The notes under the pieces: model-generated
Seen by the model: only the letters and a program-made list of their open reading frames with translations
What the model was told of the DNA's origin: nothing
The model's database searches: none
DNA from: CAYFQH01 sp964345215
GTDB lineage: Bacteria > Bacillota > Clostridia > Christensenellales > Aristaeellaceae
Length of the DNA stretch: 64,000 bases
Assembly: GCA_964345215.1 (NCBI GenBank)
Contig: CAYFQH010000003.1
Span: forward strand, 12,635-76,634
Direction of reading: 5' to 3'
Program-made: the position numbers and the translations under genes
In this document: positions 51,371 to 59,803 of the stretch, one piece after another
How positions within the stretch are numbered: the first letter of the stretch is position 1
Layout: each line of letters opens with the position of its first letter

Positions 51371-52213
51371 ATGAAAATGGCAATGAGTGATTGGATTTAC
51401 AAAATAAAAGATAGCTGGGACAGGGTGGTCGGCGGCTTTCTTCATGGAGATGAGGAGAGCTACCAACAGGAACCGGCCTACTATTCCGAGCAAAACGATA
51501 TGAATGCCTATGGCTATGGCCAGCAAGAGGGAGAGAACGCCTACGGGTACCCTGAGCAGAGCTATGATAGCAGAGTGTCTCCTTATGCAGGCAGCTATGC
51601 CCAGCAAATGCAGGGGGAAGAGCCTGACTACGAACAGGAATATTACCAAGAACAGCCCTCTGTAGCAGATAATATTGTGGCCTTTCCCGGGGTAACGGTA
51701 GAACAGGTGATGATGCCTCAACAAGTGCCTGCCCTGGCGCAAATTATTCAATTAAAAGACAGAGAAACCTGTAAAGTGGTTATTGAAGCCTTGCGCAACA
51801 ATGCTTCGGTTATGATTAACATGGAAAACATCGCCAGCGATACGGAAAAACAGCGCTGTGTGGATATGTTAGGCGGTGCAGCCTATACCCTCAACTGTCA
51901 AATTAGCAAAGTGTCGGTGAAAGGGGTTTACTTTATCAGCTCCGCTACAATGCAAATTGAAATGGACGAGGCAACCCAGCGCTTAAACGGCCTGGTTCGG
52001 GCAAGCGGTCAGGCACGGGGCGAAAACCCTTTGTACCGCAGCCAGCGCCCCCCAATGCACCGCAACGATTATACTTATGAACAGCCCATGGCTGTAGGCT
52101 ACGAACAATCCCCCTACGCGGCGCCTTATGGTAACAACCAAAATGATTATAGAGGGGTGCAACAGACTGCAGGTGGCTATGGCGCTCCTTATGCCGGAAT
52201 GCCCTGGTCTTAA
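51371..52213 (+). CDS. sepF: Cell-division protein SepF, with long flanking linkers
   Basis: A 280-residue SepF, nearly twice the usual length. The short N-terminal amphipathic helix (MSDWIYKIKDSW) binds membrane. A Tyr/Gln/Glu-rich linker spans about residues 26-100. The SepF core, which polymerises and binds FtsZ, covers about 105-205 (QIIQLKDRETCKVVIEALRNNASVMINMENIASD, VYFISSATMQIEM). A second Tyr/Pro/Asn/Gly-rich tail of about 70 residues follows. The exact ATG (51371 or 51377) is uncertain. Confidence 0.93.
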   Translation: MKMAMSDWIYKIKDSWDRVVGGFLHGDEESYQQEPAYYSEQNDMNAYGYGQQEGENAYGYPEQSYDSRVSPYAGSYAQQMQGEEPDYEQEYYQEQPSVADNIVAFPGVTVEQVMMPQQVPALAQIIQLKDRETCKVVIEALRNNASVMINMENIASDTEKQRCVDMLGGAAYTLNCQISKVSVKGVYFISSATMQIEMDEATQRLNGLVRASGQARGENPLYRSQRPPMHRNDYTYEQPMAVGYEQSPYAAPYGNNQNDYRGVQQTAGGYGAPYAGMPWS

Positions 52214-52257
52214 ACTTATAAAAACAAGCAAACGGTTGTGCCAGGAGGCTTGAAAAA

Positions 52258-52536
52258 ATGATTTTACGATTACTGCTGCAAGTATTGCGCTTTGCTCTAT
52301 ATTTATTTGAACTTGTTTTGATCGTCTATACAGTGTATCCTTTGTTTTCAAAGGTACGGGGTGTATTCTATCAAACCTTGGCAACCATTTGCGAGCCGAT
52401 GCTCATTCCCATTAGGAGGTTTCTATCAAAGCACCTGCCTCAAAAATGGCTGCGGGTAGATTGGTCCCCGGCGGTAGCTGTTCTCTTATGCGGCCTTGCC
52501 AATATGCTGTTAAGTTTCATTAGCCTTGTTTTTTAA
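52258..52536 (+). CDS. YggT family membrane protein
   Basis: A 92-residue protein with two hydrophobic helices (about 3-30 and 65-90) separated by EPMLIPIRRFLSKHLP, the family signature. YggT/YlmG proteins act in membrane-associated processes near division or nucleoid; the molecular role is unclear. It follows CAGGAGG and lies between sepF and ylmH. Confidence 0.92.
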   Translation: MILRLLLQVLRFALYLFELVLIVYTVYPLFSKVRGVFYQTLATICEPMLIPIRRFLSKHLPQKWLRVDWSPAVAVLLCGLANMLLSFISLVF

Positions 52537-52539
52537 GCC

Positions 52540-53319
52540 ATGGGCGACTATTTAATAGAATTAGGGCTAAAAAAACGTATGGAAGAGTTGGGTTTAAAGG
52601 CTTACCACCAAAAGACAAAAACTTTTACCCGCTTTTTAACCCCGCCCCAGCAGCAGTATGCCCTTGGTTTTGGCAAACGGATTGGGGTTTTGGCAAAGGC
52701 CTTTGGCGGCTATAACCAGGCTGAACGTGCCGTAGTTGGTTTTTTGGGGGATTCAATAAGTGCCACGAAGGCCCCTTTGCCCTTTGAAGGCGTATTCCCT
52801 GTTGTTCCCTTAACCCTAACCTGGGAACGGCCCTTTAATAGTAAAATTGGTCATAGGGATGTATTGGGCGCCCTTTTAGCAACAGGCTTAGACCGAAGTT
52901 TTGTTGGGGACATCTTAGTATCTTCTGGGCAGGCAGAGGTCTTTGTTCTTTCCCCAAGTGAAAAAATTCTTCTAGGCCAATTAAAAGACATTGGCTCCGC
53001 CCCGGTAAAAATAGAAGAGGGACCTGGCAGGGAAGGGGAAAATCAAACCGAAATCCCAATGAAAGCAAAAAGCACCGTAGCATCCCTGCGGCTGGATGCA
53101 GTTTTAGCTGCTGCATTGAACCAAAGCAGGGAAGAGGCGGCTTTGCTGGTTCAAAGGGGATTGGTTAAAATAAATCACCTGCCAACAGAAAAAAGGGAGA
53201 AGAATATTACCTTAGGGGATATTATTTCTGTTCGAGGTTATGGTAGAATAGAGATAGCTCATATAGGCAACCCAAACAGAAAAAAGAGAATTCCCTTATT
53301 GATGCATCTTTTTAAATAA
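52540..53319 (+). CDS. YlmH-type S4-domain RNA-binding protein
   Basis: A 259-residue protein. The N-terminal and central part (KTFTRFLTPPQQQYA, AVVGFLGDSI, HRDVLGALLATGLDRSFVGDIL) is the YlmH family, and residues from about 180 form an S4 RNA-binding domain (SLRLDAVLAAALNQSREEAALLVQRGLVKIN). Recent work on YlmH links it to rescue of stalled ribosome complexes. It starts three bases after yggT with little ribosome binding site, so it is probably coupled. Confidence 0.92.
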   Translation: MGDYLIELGLKKRMEELGLKAYHQKTKTFTRFLTPPQQQYALGFGKRIGVLAKAFGGYNQAERAVVGFLGDSISATKAPLPFEGVFPVVPLTLTWERPFNSKIGHRDVLGALLATGLDRSFVGDILVSSGQAEVFVLSPSEKILLGQLKDIGSAPVKIEEGPGREGENQTEIPMKAKSTVASLRLDAVLAAALNQSREEAALLVQRGLVKINHLPTEKREKNITLGDIISVRGYGRIEIAHIGNPNRKKRIPLLMHLFK

Positions 53320-53342
53320 AAAAGAAACAGGAGGAGAGGACC

Positions 53343-53873
53343 ATGGCAATCACAGTGGAAATGATTGAACAAAAAGAATTTAAAACCAAAGTACGAGGTT
53401 ATGATCCTATTGAAGTGGATGAGTTTTTAGATGCAATTAGCGATGAGTTAATTGCCCTACAGGATGAAATTGCATCTTTAGAACAGCAGCTTGCTCAGGC
53501 CAGGGCCCAAGGTGCCCGTCCCCAAAGGCCCGAAGTGGTTGTACCAGTAACTCCGCCTCCGGCGCCCCGTCCTCAGGTCAACCAGGCCATGGAGAAAGAA
53601 ACGGAAGAGACCTTTAGGCGGCTGCTTGTCAATGCCCAGCGGGTCAGCGATGAAACCGTTGCCGAGGCCCATGAGCGGGCTGAAAAAATTGTTGATGAGG
53701 CTGAAAAAAAGGCCAATGATGTTCTCTCCAGCATTAAAGGTGAAAAAGAAAACCTAACCAACGAGGTAGAGGAGCTGAAACGGGCGGCTAAGGACTACCG
53801 GGATCGATTCCTGCGCCTGGTTGAGGACCAAAGCCATGTTTTAAAAGCCGAAAAGGAACTTTTTGGTGAATAA
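53343..53873 (+). CDS. divIVA: DivIVA domain protein
   Basis: A 176-residue protein. The N-terminal membrane-binding domain (ITVEMIEQKEFKTKVRGYDPIEVDEFLDAISDELIAL) is followed by coiled coil, a Pro-rich break (residues 60-80) and a second coiled coil (about 85-170). DivIVA recognises curved membrane at poles and septa. It ends the ylm cluster in the order known from Bacillus, though ileS does not follow here. Confidence 0.93.
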   Translation: MAITVEMIEQKEFKTKVRGYDPIEVDEFLDAISDELIALQDEIASLEQQLAQARAQGARPQRPEVVVPVTPPPAPRPQVNQAMEKETEETFRRLLVNAQRVSDETVAEAHERAEKIVDEAEKKANDVLSSIKGEKENLTNEVEELKRAAKDYRDRFLRLVEDQSHVLKAEKELFGE

Positions 53874-54208
53874 AAGGCTGCTGAAAAATTGGGGCAGGAT
53901 ACGTAAAATTAAAAAACCCGTTGGTTTTTGACTGTAAGCGCAAAAAGCTTTTGGTTTATGCCGCTGCCTAAAAGCAGTGGCTTTTTTGTTATAACTGCAA
54001 AATAGAAAAGATAAACAAAAGGGAGAACACTTCATAAAGGAAGCGCCGGGGTTAAATGCTGCGCCGTTAGTAGTGGGTATAGGCGGCCAAAGGTTATTTC
54101 TATTCCCGGTTGCGCCCCTATCAGGCATATATTCACAAGAGGTCGGTTATGATATAATAAAGCATGTGTTAAAAGCAATATACTCATCATCAAAGGAGGC
54201 AGTCCTTT
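53874..54208 (+). other. Intergenic region with terminator, no gene recognised
   Basis: These 335 bases hold the terminator of the divIVA unit (53960-53988) and, at the end, a TATAAT at 54153-54158 that likely begins the phosphorylase transcript. Its -35 partner (TTCACA, 54132-54137) has a short spacer of 15. No small gene or riboswitch stands out. Confidence 0.5.
53960..53988 (+). terminator. Terminator of the sepF-divIVA unit
   Basis: GCCGCTGC and GCAGTGGC pair (one G-U) around CTAAAA, followed by TTTTTT. Confidence 0.85.
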
Positions 54209-55537
54209 ATGGATATGGTAAAAATTATTGAAAAGAAGAAATTGAAACAAACTCTTTTTAAAGAAGAGTTGAATTTTGTGGCTCAACAGGCCGCTCATAA
54301 CAATCATATTGATTACCAGCTGGCAGCCCTTTTAATGGCGATTCGCCTAAACGGTATGACAGCCAAAGAGACCACCGACTTGACCCTGGCCATGGCTCAT
54401 TCGGGAGATATGGTTGATTTAAGCGGCATAAAGGGTATTCCTGTAGATAAGCACTCTACCGGCGGCGTGGGGGATACCACAACGCTGATTTTAGTGCCCC
54501 TTGTGGCTGCTTGCGGTGCGCCTGTGGCCAAAATGAGCGGCCGAGGCCTAGGCCATACCGGGGGCACGGTTGATAAACTGGAGAGCATTGAGGGAATGCG
54601 AGTTGAAATAAGAGAGGAGGACTTTATTAAGCAGGTGGCTCAGATTGGCTGTGCCGTGGTGGGCCAAAGCGGCAACATGGCCCCGGCAGATAAAAAGCTT
54701 TATGCCCTAAGGGACGTAACCTCTACTGTAGACAGCCTGCCTTTAATTGCCTCCTCAATTATGAGCAAAAAGTTGGCCAGTGGAAGCAAGGGTATTGTTT
54801 TGGATGTGAAAACCGGTGCCGGTGCTTTGATGCCTACTCTTGAAGGAAGCATTGAACTGGCAAAGGCCATGGTTGATATTGGCCGCCTTTCCGGCCGGCG
54901 TACCATGGCCGTGGTAACCGATATGGACGAACCCCTAGGCTCTCACGTAGGCAATGCCTTGGAGGTAAAGGAAGCCGTGGATGTGTTAGCTGGGCGTTCG
55001 GCAGGGCCTTTGCTTGAAGTATCCCTTATTTTAGGCAGTTATATGCTCATGGTAGGGGGCGTTGCGGCAACGAAGGAAGAGGGCTATAACAAAATGCGCA
55101 AAGCCCTTCAGGAAGGCGAGGGCCTTAAAAAGTTAAAGGAAATGATTCAGGCTCAGGGCGGAAACGAAAAAATTTGTGATGATACTTCCCTGTTACCCCA
55201 AGCCCCTGTGCAGTTACCTGTATGGGCAGAGGAAGAAGGCTATGTACAGCAGATGAATACCATAGAACTGGGGTTCATTGCTCAGGAGCTGGGGGCCGGG
55301 CGCAAGGAAAAAGATGATGTGATTAATCCTGCCGTAGGTTTTGTGCTGCACAAACGTATTGGCCAGCTCATAAAGGTGGGGGAGAAACTGGCTACAATAT
55401 ACGCTGCTAATGAAAAAGATGGAGAAAAAGGAGCCGAAGCTTTAAAAAAAGCAGTTAAAATTGGAAAAGAACGTATTGAACCCAAGCCTTTGGTGCTTGC
55501 CTTGATAAAAGAAGATGGAACCAGGGAAATGGATTAA
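54209..55537 (+). CDS. pdp: Pyrimidine-nucleoside phosphorylase
   Basis: A 442-residue enzyme that splits uridine and thymidine with phosphate. The phosphate-binding VDKHSTGGVGDTTTLILVPLVAACG and the KMSGRGLGHTGGTVDKLESI loop are diagnostic, and the AL-M-LILGSYMLMVGG region is normal. It begins MVKIIEKKKLKQTLFKEELNFV. It follows AAAGGAGG. It appears to be a single gene; thymidine kinase elsewhere in the window handles the same nucleosides. Confidence 0.95.
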   Translation: MDMVKIIEKKKLKQTLFKEELNFVAQQAAHNNHIDYQLAALLMAIRLNGMTAKETTDLTLAMAHSGDMVDLSGIKGIPVDKHSTGGVGDTTTLILVPLVAACGAPVAKMSGRGLGHTGGTVDKLESIEGMRVEIREEDFIKQVAQIGCAVVGQSGNMAPADKKLYALRDVTSTVDSLPLIASSIMSKKLASGSKGIVLDVKTGAGALMPTLEGSIELAKAMVDIGRLSGRRTMAVVTDMDEPLGSHVGNALEVKEAVDVLAGRSAGPLLEVSLILGSYMLMVGGVAATKEEGYNKMRKALQEGEGLKKLKEMIQAQGGNEKICDDTSLLPQAPVQLPVWAEEEGYVQQMNTIELGFIAQELGAGRKEKDDVINPAVGFVLHKRIGQLIKVGEKLATIYAANEKDGEKGAEALKKAVKIGKERIEPKPLVLALIKEDGTREMD

Positions 55538-55663
55538 GGCATTATTGCATACCAAGACATACTTATGGAAGGCCTTTCAGGCCCCTTATAAAGAACAGGG
55601 AGTTGATGGTAGGGAAGAGAACCAGTAGAAGGGCTTAGAAACAGGTATGGAGACTGTATTGAG

Positions 55664-55707
55664 CATAAGGGTTGATTAAAGTGATCATGAACCCTTATGT
55701 TTTTTTA
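55664..55707 (+). terminator. Terminator after pdp
   Basis: CATAAGGGTT and AACCCTTATG form a perfect 10-bp stem with a 16-base loop and a TTTTTTT tail, 126 bases after the pdp stop. Confidence 0.75.
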
Positions 55708-55791
55708 TCAAATAAAACATAATTTAAATTACGCATTTATATATTAAAGCAATAATTATAAATTAATAATAAAAAAATAAAAAATGTACAG

Positions 55792-55846
55792 TAAAAAAAT
55801 TAAATCAATACATCTTTTTTCAGATCAAAATAGCATTATTTTTATA
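55792..55846 (+). repeat. 55-bp duplicate, left copy, abutting the gap
   Basis: Identical base for base to 55947-56001. Its right edge is the first N of the gap. Confidence 0.95.
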
Positions 55847-55946
55847 NNNNNNNNNNNNNNNNNNNNNNNNNNNNNNNNNNNNNNNNNNNNNNNNNNNNNN
55901 NNNNNNNNNNNNNNNNNNNNNNNNNNNNNNNNNNNNNNNNNNNNNN
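55847..55946. other. Assembly gap of exactly 100 N
   Basis: A run of exactly 100 N, the conventional placeholder for a gap of unknown size. Confidence 0.98.
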
Positions 55947-56001
55947 TAAAAAAATTAAATCAATACATCTTTTTTCAGATCAAAATAGCATTATTTTTAT
56001 A
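55947..56001 (+). repeat. 55-bp duplicate, right copy, abutting the gap
   Basis: Identical to 55792-55846. Its left edge is the last N of the gap, which is what two contigs overlapping by a k-mer would give. Confidence 0.95.
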
Positions 56002-56021
56002 TTATGATAAGGGGTGGGGCA

Positions 56022-56954
56022 GTGGAAAAAAAAGAAATGCTCAAGTTGCATATTTCCGATAAAGACCAATTTTGTGCAGTCGCCAGGGCATTGTCTGTTC
56101 CGGCCCGGGTTGACATTTTAGAGCTGCTCAGACAAAATCATATTATGAACGTAAAAGAAATTGCGAAAACGCTGAATATTCCCCATTCAACAGCTTCATT
56201 GCACATAGGTATTTTAGAAGAGGCGGGGTTAATACGCTGCGAAAAAATGGCCGGTATTCACGGTACGGTTAAAATGTGTTCCCCTCAGCATAATAGCGTG
56301 CTTCTATCCTTGGCAAATGGTAAAAAAAACGAACCAGCTACTATGGTTCAGCATGCCACCCTGGGTTCCTACTCCACGGCCAGCAATATTAAGGCTCCCT
56401 GCGGTTTAGCTTCTGTTTCCGGGCCGATTGGTACGTATAACGATGCCAGGGCCTTCTATCTTCCCGAACGGATTCATGCCCAGGTTTTATGGGCGCTAAG
56501 GGGTCAGCTGGAATACCGTTTTTCCTTTTTACCCTTGGCCGAAACAGAACTAGAGTATTTGGAGTTTTCTTTTGAAGCTTGCAGCCAGGCCAGCTTTGGC
56601 GAAAATTGGGCAAGCGGGCTGGAACTGGAGGTAAACGGCAAAGATCTTGGCAAAACCGTATGTTACTGTCAGGCTCGGGGGCGGCGGGGGCTTCTAAATC
56701 CAAAGTGGTGGCCTGATGTGGCCACCCAGCATGGAACCTTGTTTAGGTGGCAGGTAACAGAAAAAGAAACAAGCCTTGACGGTAAAAAAACATCGGCTGT
56801 AACTTTGAAGGATTTAAAACTAGATCAAGGAGATTATATTTCCGTTAAAATCATCATGCCACAAAACGGCCACTATGCCGGTGGGGTGAACTTGTTTGGG
56901 TCTCAGTTTGGCGACTATCCTCAGGGCATTGCCATGACGGCAGGTTATAAATAA
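56022..56954 (+). CDS. ArsR-type transcriptional regulator with a large C-terminal domain
   Basis: A 310-residue protein. Residues about 14-90 are an ArsR-like winged helix (FCAVARALSVPARVDILELLRQNH, recognition helix in IPHSTASLHIGILEEAGLI). The remaining 200 residues resemble a beta-rich ligand-binding domain I do not recognise; the metal-site cysteines of ArsR/SmtB are absent. This argues for sensing a sugar or other organic ligand rather than metal. The GTG at 56022 follows AAGGGGTGGGG. It is the first gene before a GNAT/ABC/PIG-L cluster that it may control. Confidence 0.8.
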   Translation: MEKKEMLKLHISDKDQFCAVARALSVPARVDILELLRQNHIMNVKEIAKTLNIPHSTASLHIGILEEAGLIRCEKMAGIHGTVKMCSPQHNSVLLSLANGKKNEPATMVQHATLGSYSTASNIKAPCGLASVSGPIGTYNDARAFYLPERIHAQVLWALRGQLEYRFSFLPLAETELEYLEFSFEACSQASFGENWASGLELEVNGKDLGKTVCYCQARGRRGLLNPKWWPDVATQHGTLFRWQVTEKETSLDGKKTSAVTLKDLKLDQGDYISVKIIMPQNGHYAGGVNLFGSQFGDYPQGIAMTAGYK

Positions 56955-57050
56955 AATAAAAATTTTTTTATAAAAAGAGTTAGTGTTTTGGTTAAATCAT
57001 GCCTTGAGAGGCAAATATAATTTGGGCAAAAGCCCCGGGAGGATAAAAAA

Positions 57051-58100
57051 ATGTATATTCGTTTGTTTCAAAAGGAAGATTTGCCTCAGGTAATGGATAT
57101 TTGGAATCTAAGCGTTACTGAAGGTGAGGTAGTTTATTATCCTATTGACCAGGCCTATTTTGAAAAAAAGTTTTTAGCAGATCCTAATTACGATGAAGCT
57201 TTTTCCTTCGTTGCCCTAGAAGGGAATGAAGTAATAGGCTTTATTAGCGGTATTGAAAAAAAGGTCTTCCTTCCAGGGCAAAACAATGAAAACACCCCCG
57301 GATATATCACTTGCTTTTTTGTAAAAAAACAGTACAGGGGACAGGAAATCGGCAGAAAATTGGTACAAACACTTTCCCAGGCCTTTAAAAAAACAGGGAA
57401 AAAAACCGTTTCCGTTTCTTCCGGCAACCCTATTAATTTGGATTGGCGCATTCCCGGCACTCCGGGGCATGACCACAACAACGCTCCAGGCATGGATGAG
57501 GGTTGTGCGGGCTATGGATTTTTAGAGCACCTGGGTTTTGTTTCCCGTCACAGGGAGGTGGCTATGTACCTGAATTTAGATGATTACCGCCAAAGGCCTC
57601 AAATCGCCCAGCGCAAAAAAGAGTTGGAAGAGGATGGAATTTTGATTGGACGCTATGATCCCAGCCTTGACTATGAGTACGATGGCATGTTTGACCGACT
57701 TCAGTCTGAATATTGGCGAGCAGCATTAAAAACAGAAATTGAGTGCCACAGGCAAAACAAACCCTGCACCGACATTCGCTTTATTCCCAACGGCAAAATA
57801 CCTGCCGGGCCTAGGCCTATTTTAGCCGGTATGCACAGGAAGCATCTGGTGGCTTTTACCGGACCGGTGGATATACAGCAAAGCGGGCGAGGCTGGTTTT
57901 CCGGCATTTGTACCGATCCGAATTACGGGGGCAGGGGCATTGCCGGTGTGCTTTTTGATGAACTGATGCAGGAATTTATAAAAATTGGTGCCACTTTCTC
58001 AACCTTGTTTACGGGGGTTGAAAACCACGCTCAAAAAATTTACTTAAATGCTGGGTTTAAAGTTGTGCGCACCTTTGCCCTAATGGAAAAAGAGCTGTAG
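57051..58100 (+). CDS. Double GNAT-family N-acetyltransferase
   Basis: A 349-residue protein with two GNAT domains. The first (1-170) has the acetyl-CoA motif VKKQYRGQEIGRKL (Q94, G97) and the second (200-349) has TDPNYGGRGIAGVLFDELM (N291, G294). Tandem GNAT proteins often have one active and one structural half. It lies between the ArsR-type gene and the ABC transporter genes, and a PIG-L-like protein closes the cluster. A role in N-acetylating an imported amino sugar is inference. Confidence 0.83.
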   Translation: MYIRLFQKEDLPQVMDIWNLSVTEGEVVYYPIDQAYFEKKFLADPNYDEAFSFVALEGNEVIGFISGIEKKVFLPGQNNENTPGYITCFFVKKQYRGQEIGRKLVQTLSQAFKKTGKKTVSVSSGNPINLDWRIPGTPGHDHNNAPGMDEGCAGYGFLEHLGFVSRHREVAMYLNLDDYRQRPQIAQRKKELEEDGILIGRYDPSLDYEYDGMFDRLQSEYWRAALKTEIECHRQNKPCTDIRFIPNGKIPAGPRPILAGMHRKHLVAFTGPVDIQQSGRGWFSGICTDPNYGGRGIAGVLFDELMQEFIKIGATFSTLFTGVENHAQKIYLNAGFKVVRTFALMEKEL

Positions 58101-58151
58101 CAGCAGAAGAACTTTTTAGGCACAGCCTATAAAAATAAGGAGGAACAGATC

Positions 58152-59729
58152 ATGCGTAAATTATTATCAATTCTACTAACGATGATGCTGCTTGTACCTG
58201 CCCTGGCCCTAGCTTAAGCGGACTGGGAACGGGAAGACCTTGCTTGGAAACAATATAAAGAACCGATTACCTTTTCCCTGTTTATGAACATGGCTTGGGC
58301 CCCAATGGATGTATGGGGAAAGGATCATGTATCTGTTCAGGTAACGGAGGACACGGGTATTTCCTTTGAGGTAACCAAATCTCAAGGGGAAGAACACTTA
58401 CCCACCATGATTGCTTCGGGCGGGCTGCCTGATGCGATTTTTGTTTATGGTCCTAAAAACATTGACCTGCTTGAAAACGAACTGGTTTGCTACCCTTGGG
58501 ATGAATTGATTTCCCAATACGCCCCGGAGTTCATGGATTTTATTGGGGAAGATGAAATTGCCATGGCAACAAAAGAAGACGGCCATTTCTACACCTTGTA
58601 TACCCATGTGCGCAACCAAGAGTACTGGGACGACCCCACTCAGGGGGTAACCTATGGCCAAACGGTGTTATCCTTTAGAGACGATATTATGCAAGAGCTA
58701 GGCAACCCTCAAATTGAGACGGTAGACGATTTTTACAACGTGCTTAAAACCGTAAAAGAAAAATACCCTGATATGGTTCCTTATTTACAGCAGGAACTGA
58801 ACGCTGACTTTATCCCTTTCTCTTTTGGTATTCAAATGGATGCAACCCCAGGGGCGGCTGATATTACACAAGAGGGAAAAGCCAGGTTCTATGCCGATGA
58901 TAGACAGGCGGTAACGGATTACCTTATGTTTAACAATAAATTGTTGAGGGAAGGCCTTTTAAGCCAAGAGGGCTTAACGTATTCTTTTGAGCAGGCAAAA
59001 TCCGCCATTTTAGGGGGCAATGTCTTTTGCTGGTCTGGTCAGGCTTTTGATGTAGACCAGGTGAATAAAGAGTTGGACGGCCTGGAAGGGACAGAAAAAC
59101 TTTATTACACAGCCCTTCGTAAACCTTTAACCGTAGACGGAGAAATGCGCTTTCATACCATTTATGCCAACCCGGGCTTTGCCGGTTTTTATATTACCCG
59201 TGCCTGTAAAGATCCAGGTCGGCTGATTGCCTTGATGGAATACATGAAAAGCCCTTATGCAGACAAACTGACCCAATGGGGTGTTGAAGGTCTGGATTAC
59301 GAATTGGTCAACGGCTATCCTATTCAAAATGAACAGTATACCTGGAAGGAACGGGGAGATAACGTATGGTATTTCCAAGCCACCTTTGCAACCGAAAATA
59401 TCAAGGCCATGGCTAAAGCGGCAGAGGATGAGCGCTTTGGTCAGGTAGCCCACTTGGTGCTGGATTTTAAGCCTTACTGGAGTTACGATGTGGCCTTGGC
59501 CATGTGCGCTAACGCCCCCAGCGGTACTGAATTGGGCGATATAAAGGCTTCTTTGGACGAAATAAAGAAGCTGTATTTTGCCAATGCCATGATTGCCCAG
59601 GATGAGCAGGAGTGCCAAAAGCAGATTGATGAACTGTTTGTTCAAATGGAAAAGGCAGGCCTTGAAAAGTACAATGCCTTTATGGATGAACAGTACCAAG
59701 CCCAAAAGGCAAAGTTAGCTGAACGATAA
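58152..59729 (+). pseudogene. Extracellular solute-binding protein, interrupted by a nonsense codon
   Basis: The frame starts at ATG 58152 behind AAGGAGGAACA with a normal signal peptide (MRKLLSILLTMMLLVPALALA), then hits TAA at 58215-58217 exactly at the AxA cleavage point. The same frame then continues for 503 codons as a YtcQ/LplA-type binding protein (TKSQGEEHLPTMIASGGLPDAIF). The first downstream ATG (58284) has no binding site and lacks the signal, so it cannot give an exported protein. The signal also has no lipobox cysteine. One base change could restore the frame; a sequencing error is possible. Confidence 0.85.
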
Positions 59730-59740
59730 GGCATAATCTG

Positions 59741-59771
59741 GATCAGGCTGCCCAGGCAGCCTGATCTTTTA
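59741..59771 (+). terminator. Intra-operon hairpin between binding protein and permease
   Basis: GATCAGGCTGCC and GGCAGCCTGATC form a perfect 12-bp stem over a two-base loop, followed by TTTTAT. It may reduce transcription of the permease genes relative to the binding protein, as in many ABC operons. Confidence 0.7.
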
Positions 59772-59803
59772 TCAGGGCTTTGCCCAATAAGGAGGCGCCT
59801 ATT

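Larger units (their letters stand above)
55538..56021 (+). other. AT-rich intergenic region interrupted by an assembly gap
   Basis: Contains the phosphorylase terminator, an AT-rich stretch likely to hold the promoter of the ArsR-type gene, a 100-N gap and an exact 55-base duplication on its two sides. No gene is recognised. Confidence 0.7.

Noticed and set aside
59127..59705. 192-codon open frame on the minus strand inside the solute-binding protein
   Set aside because: Antisense shadow of a coding region with a clear family pattern; no start signal of its own was seen.
58152..59729. Programmed stop-codon readthrough or an altered genetic code in the solute-binding protein gene
   Set aside because: The stop is TAA, the least read-through codon, no stimulatory structure is evident, and many other genes in the window end in TAA and give normal-length proteins.
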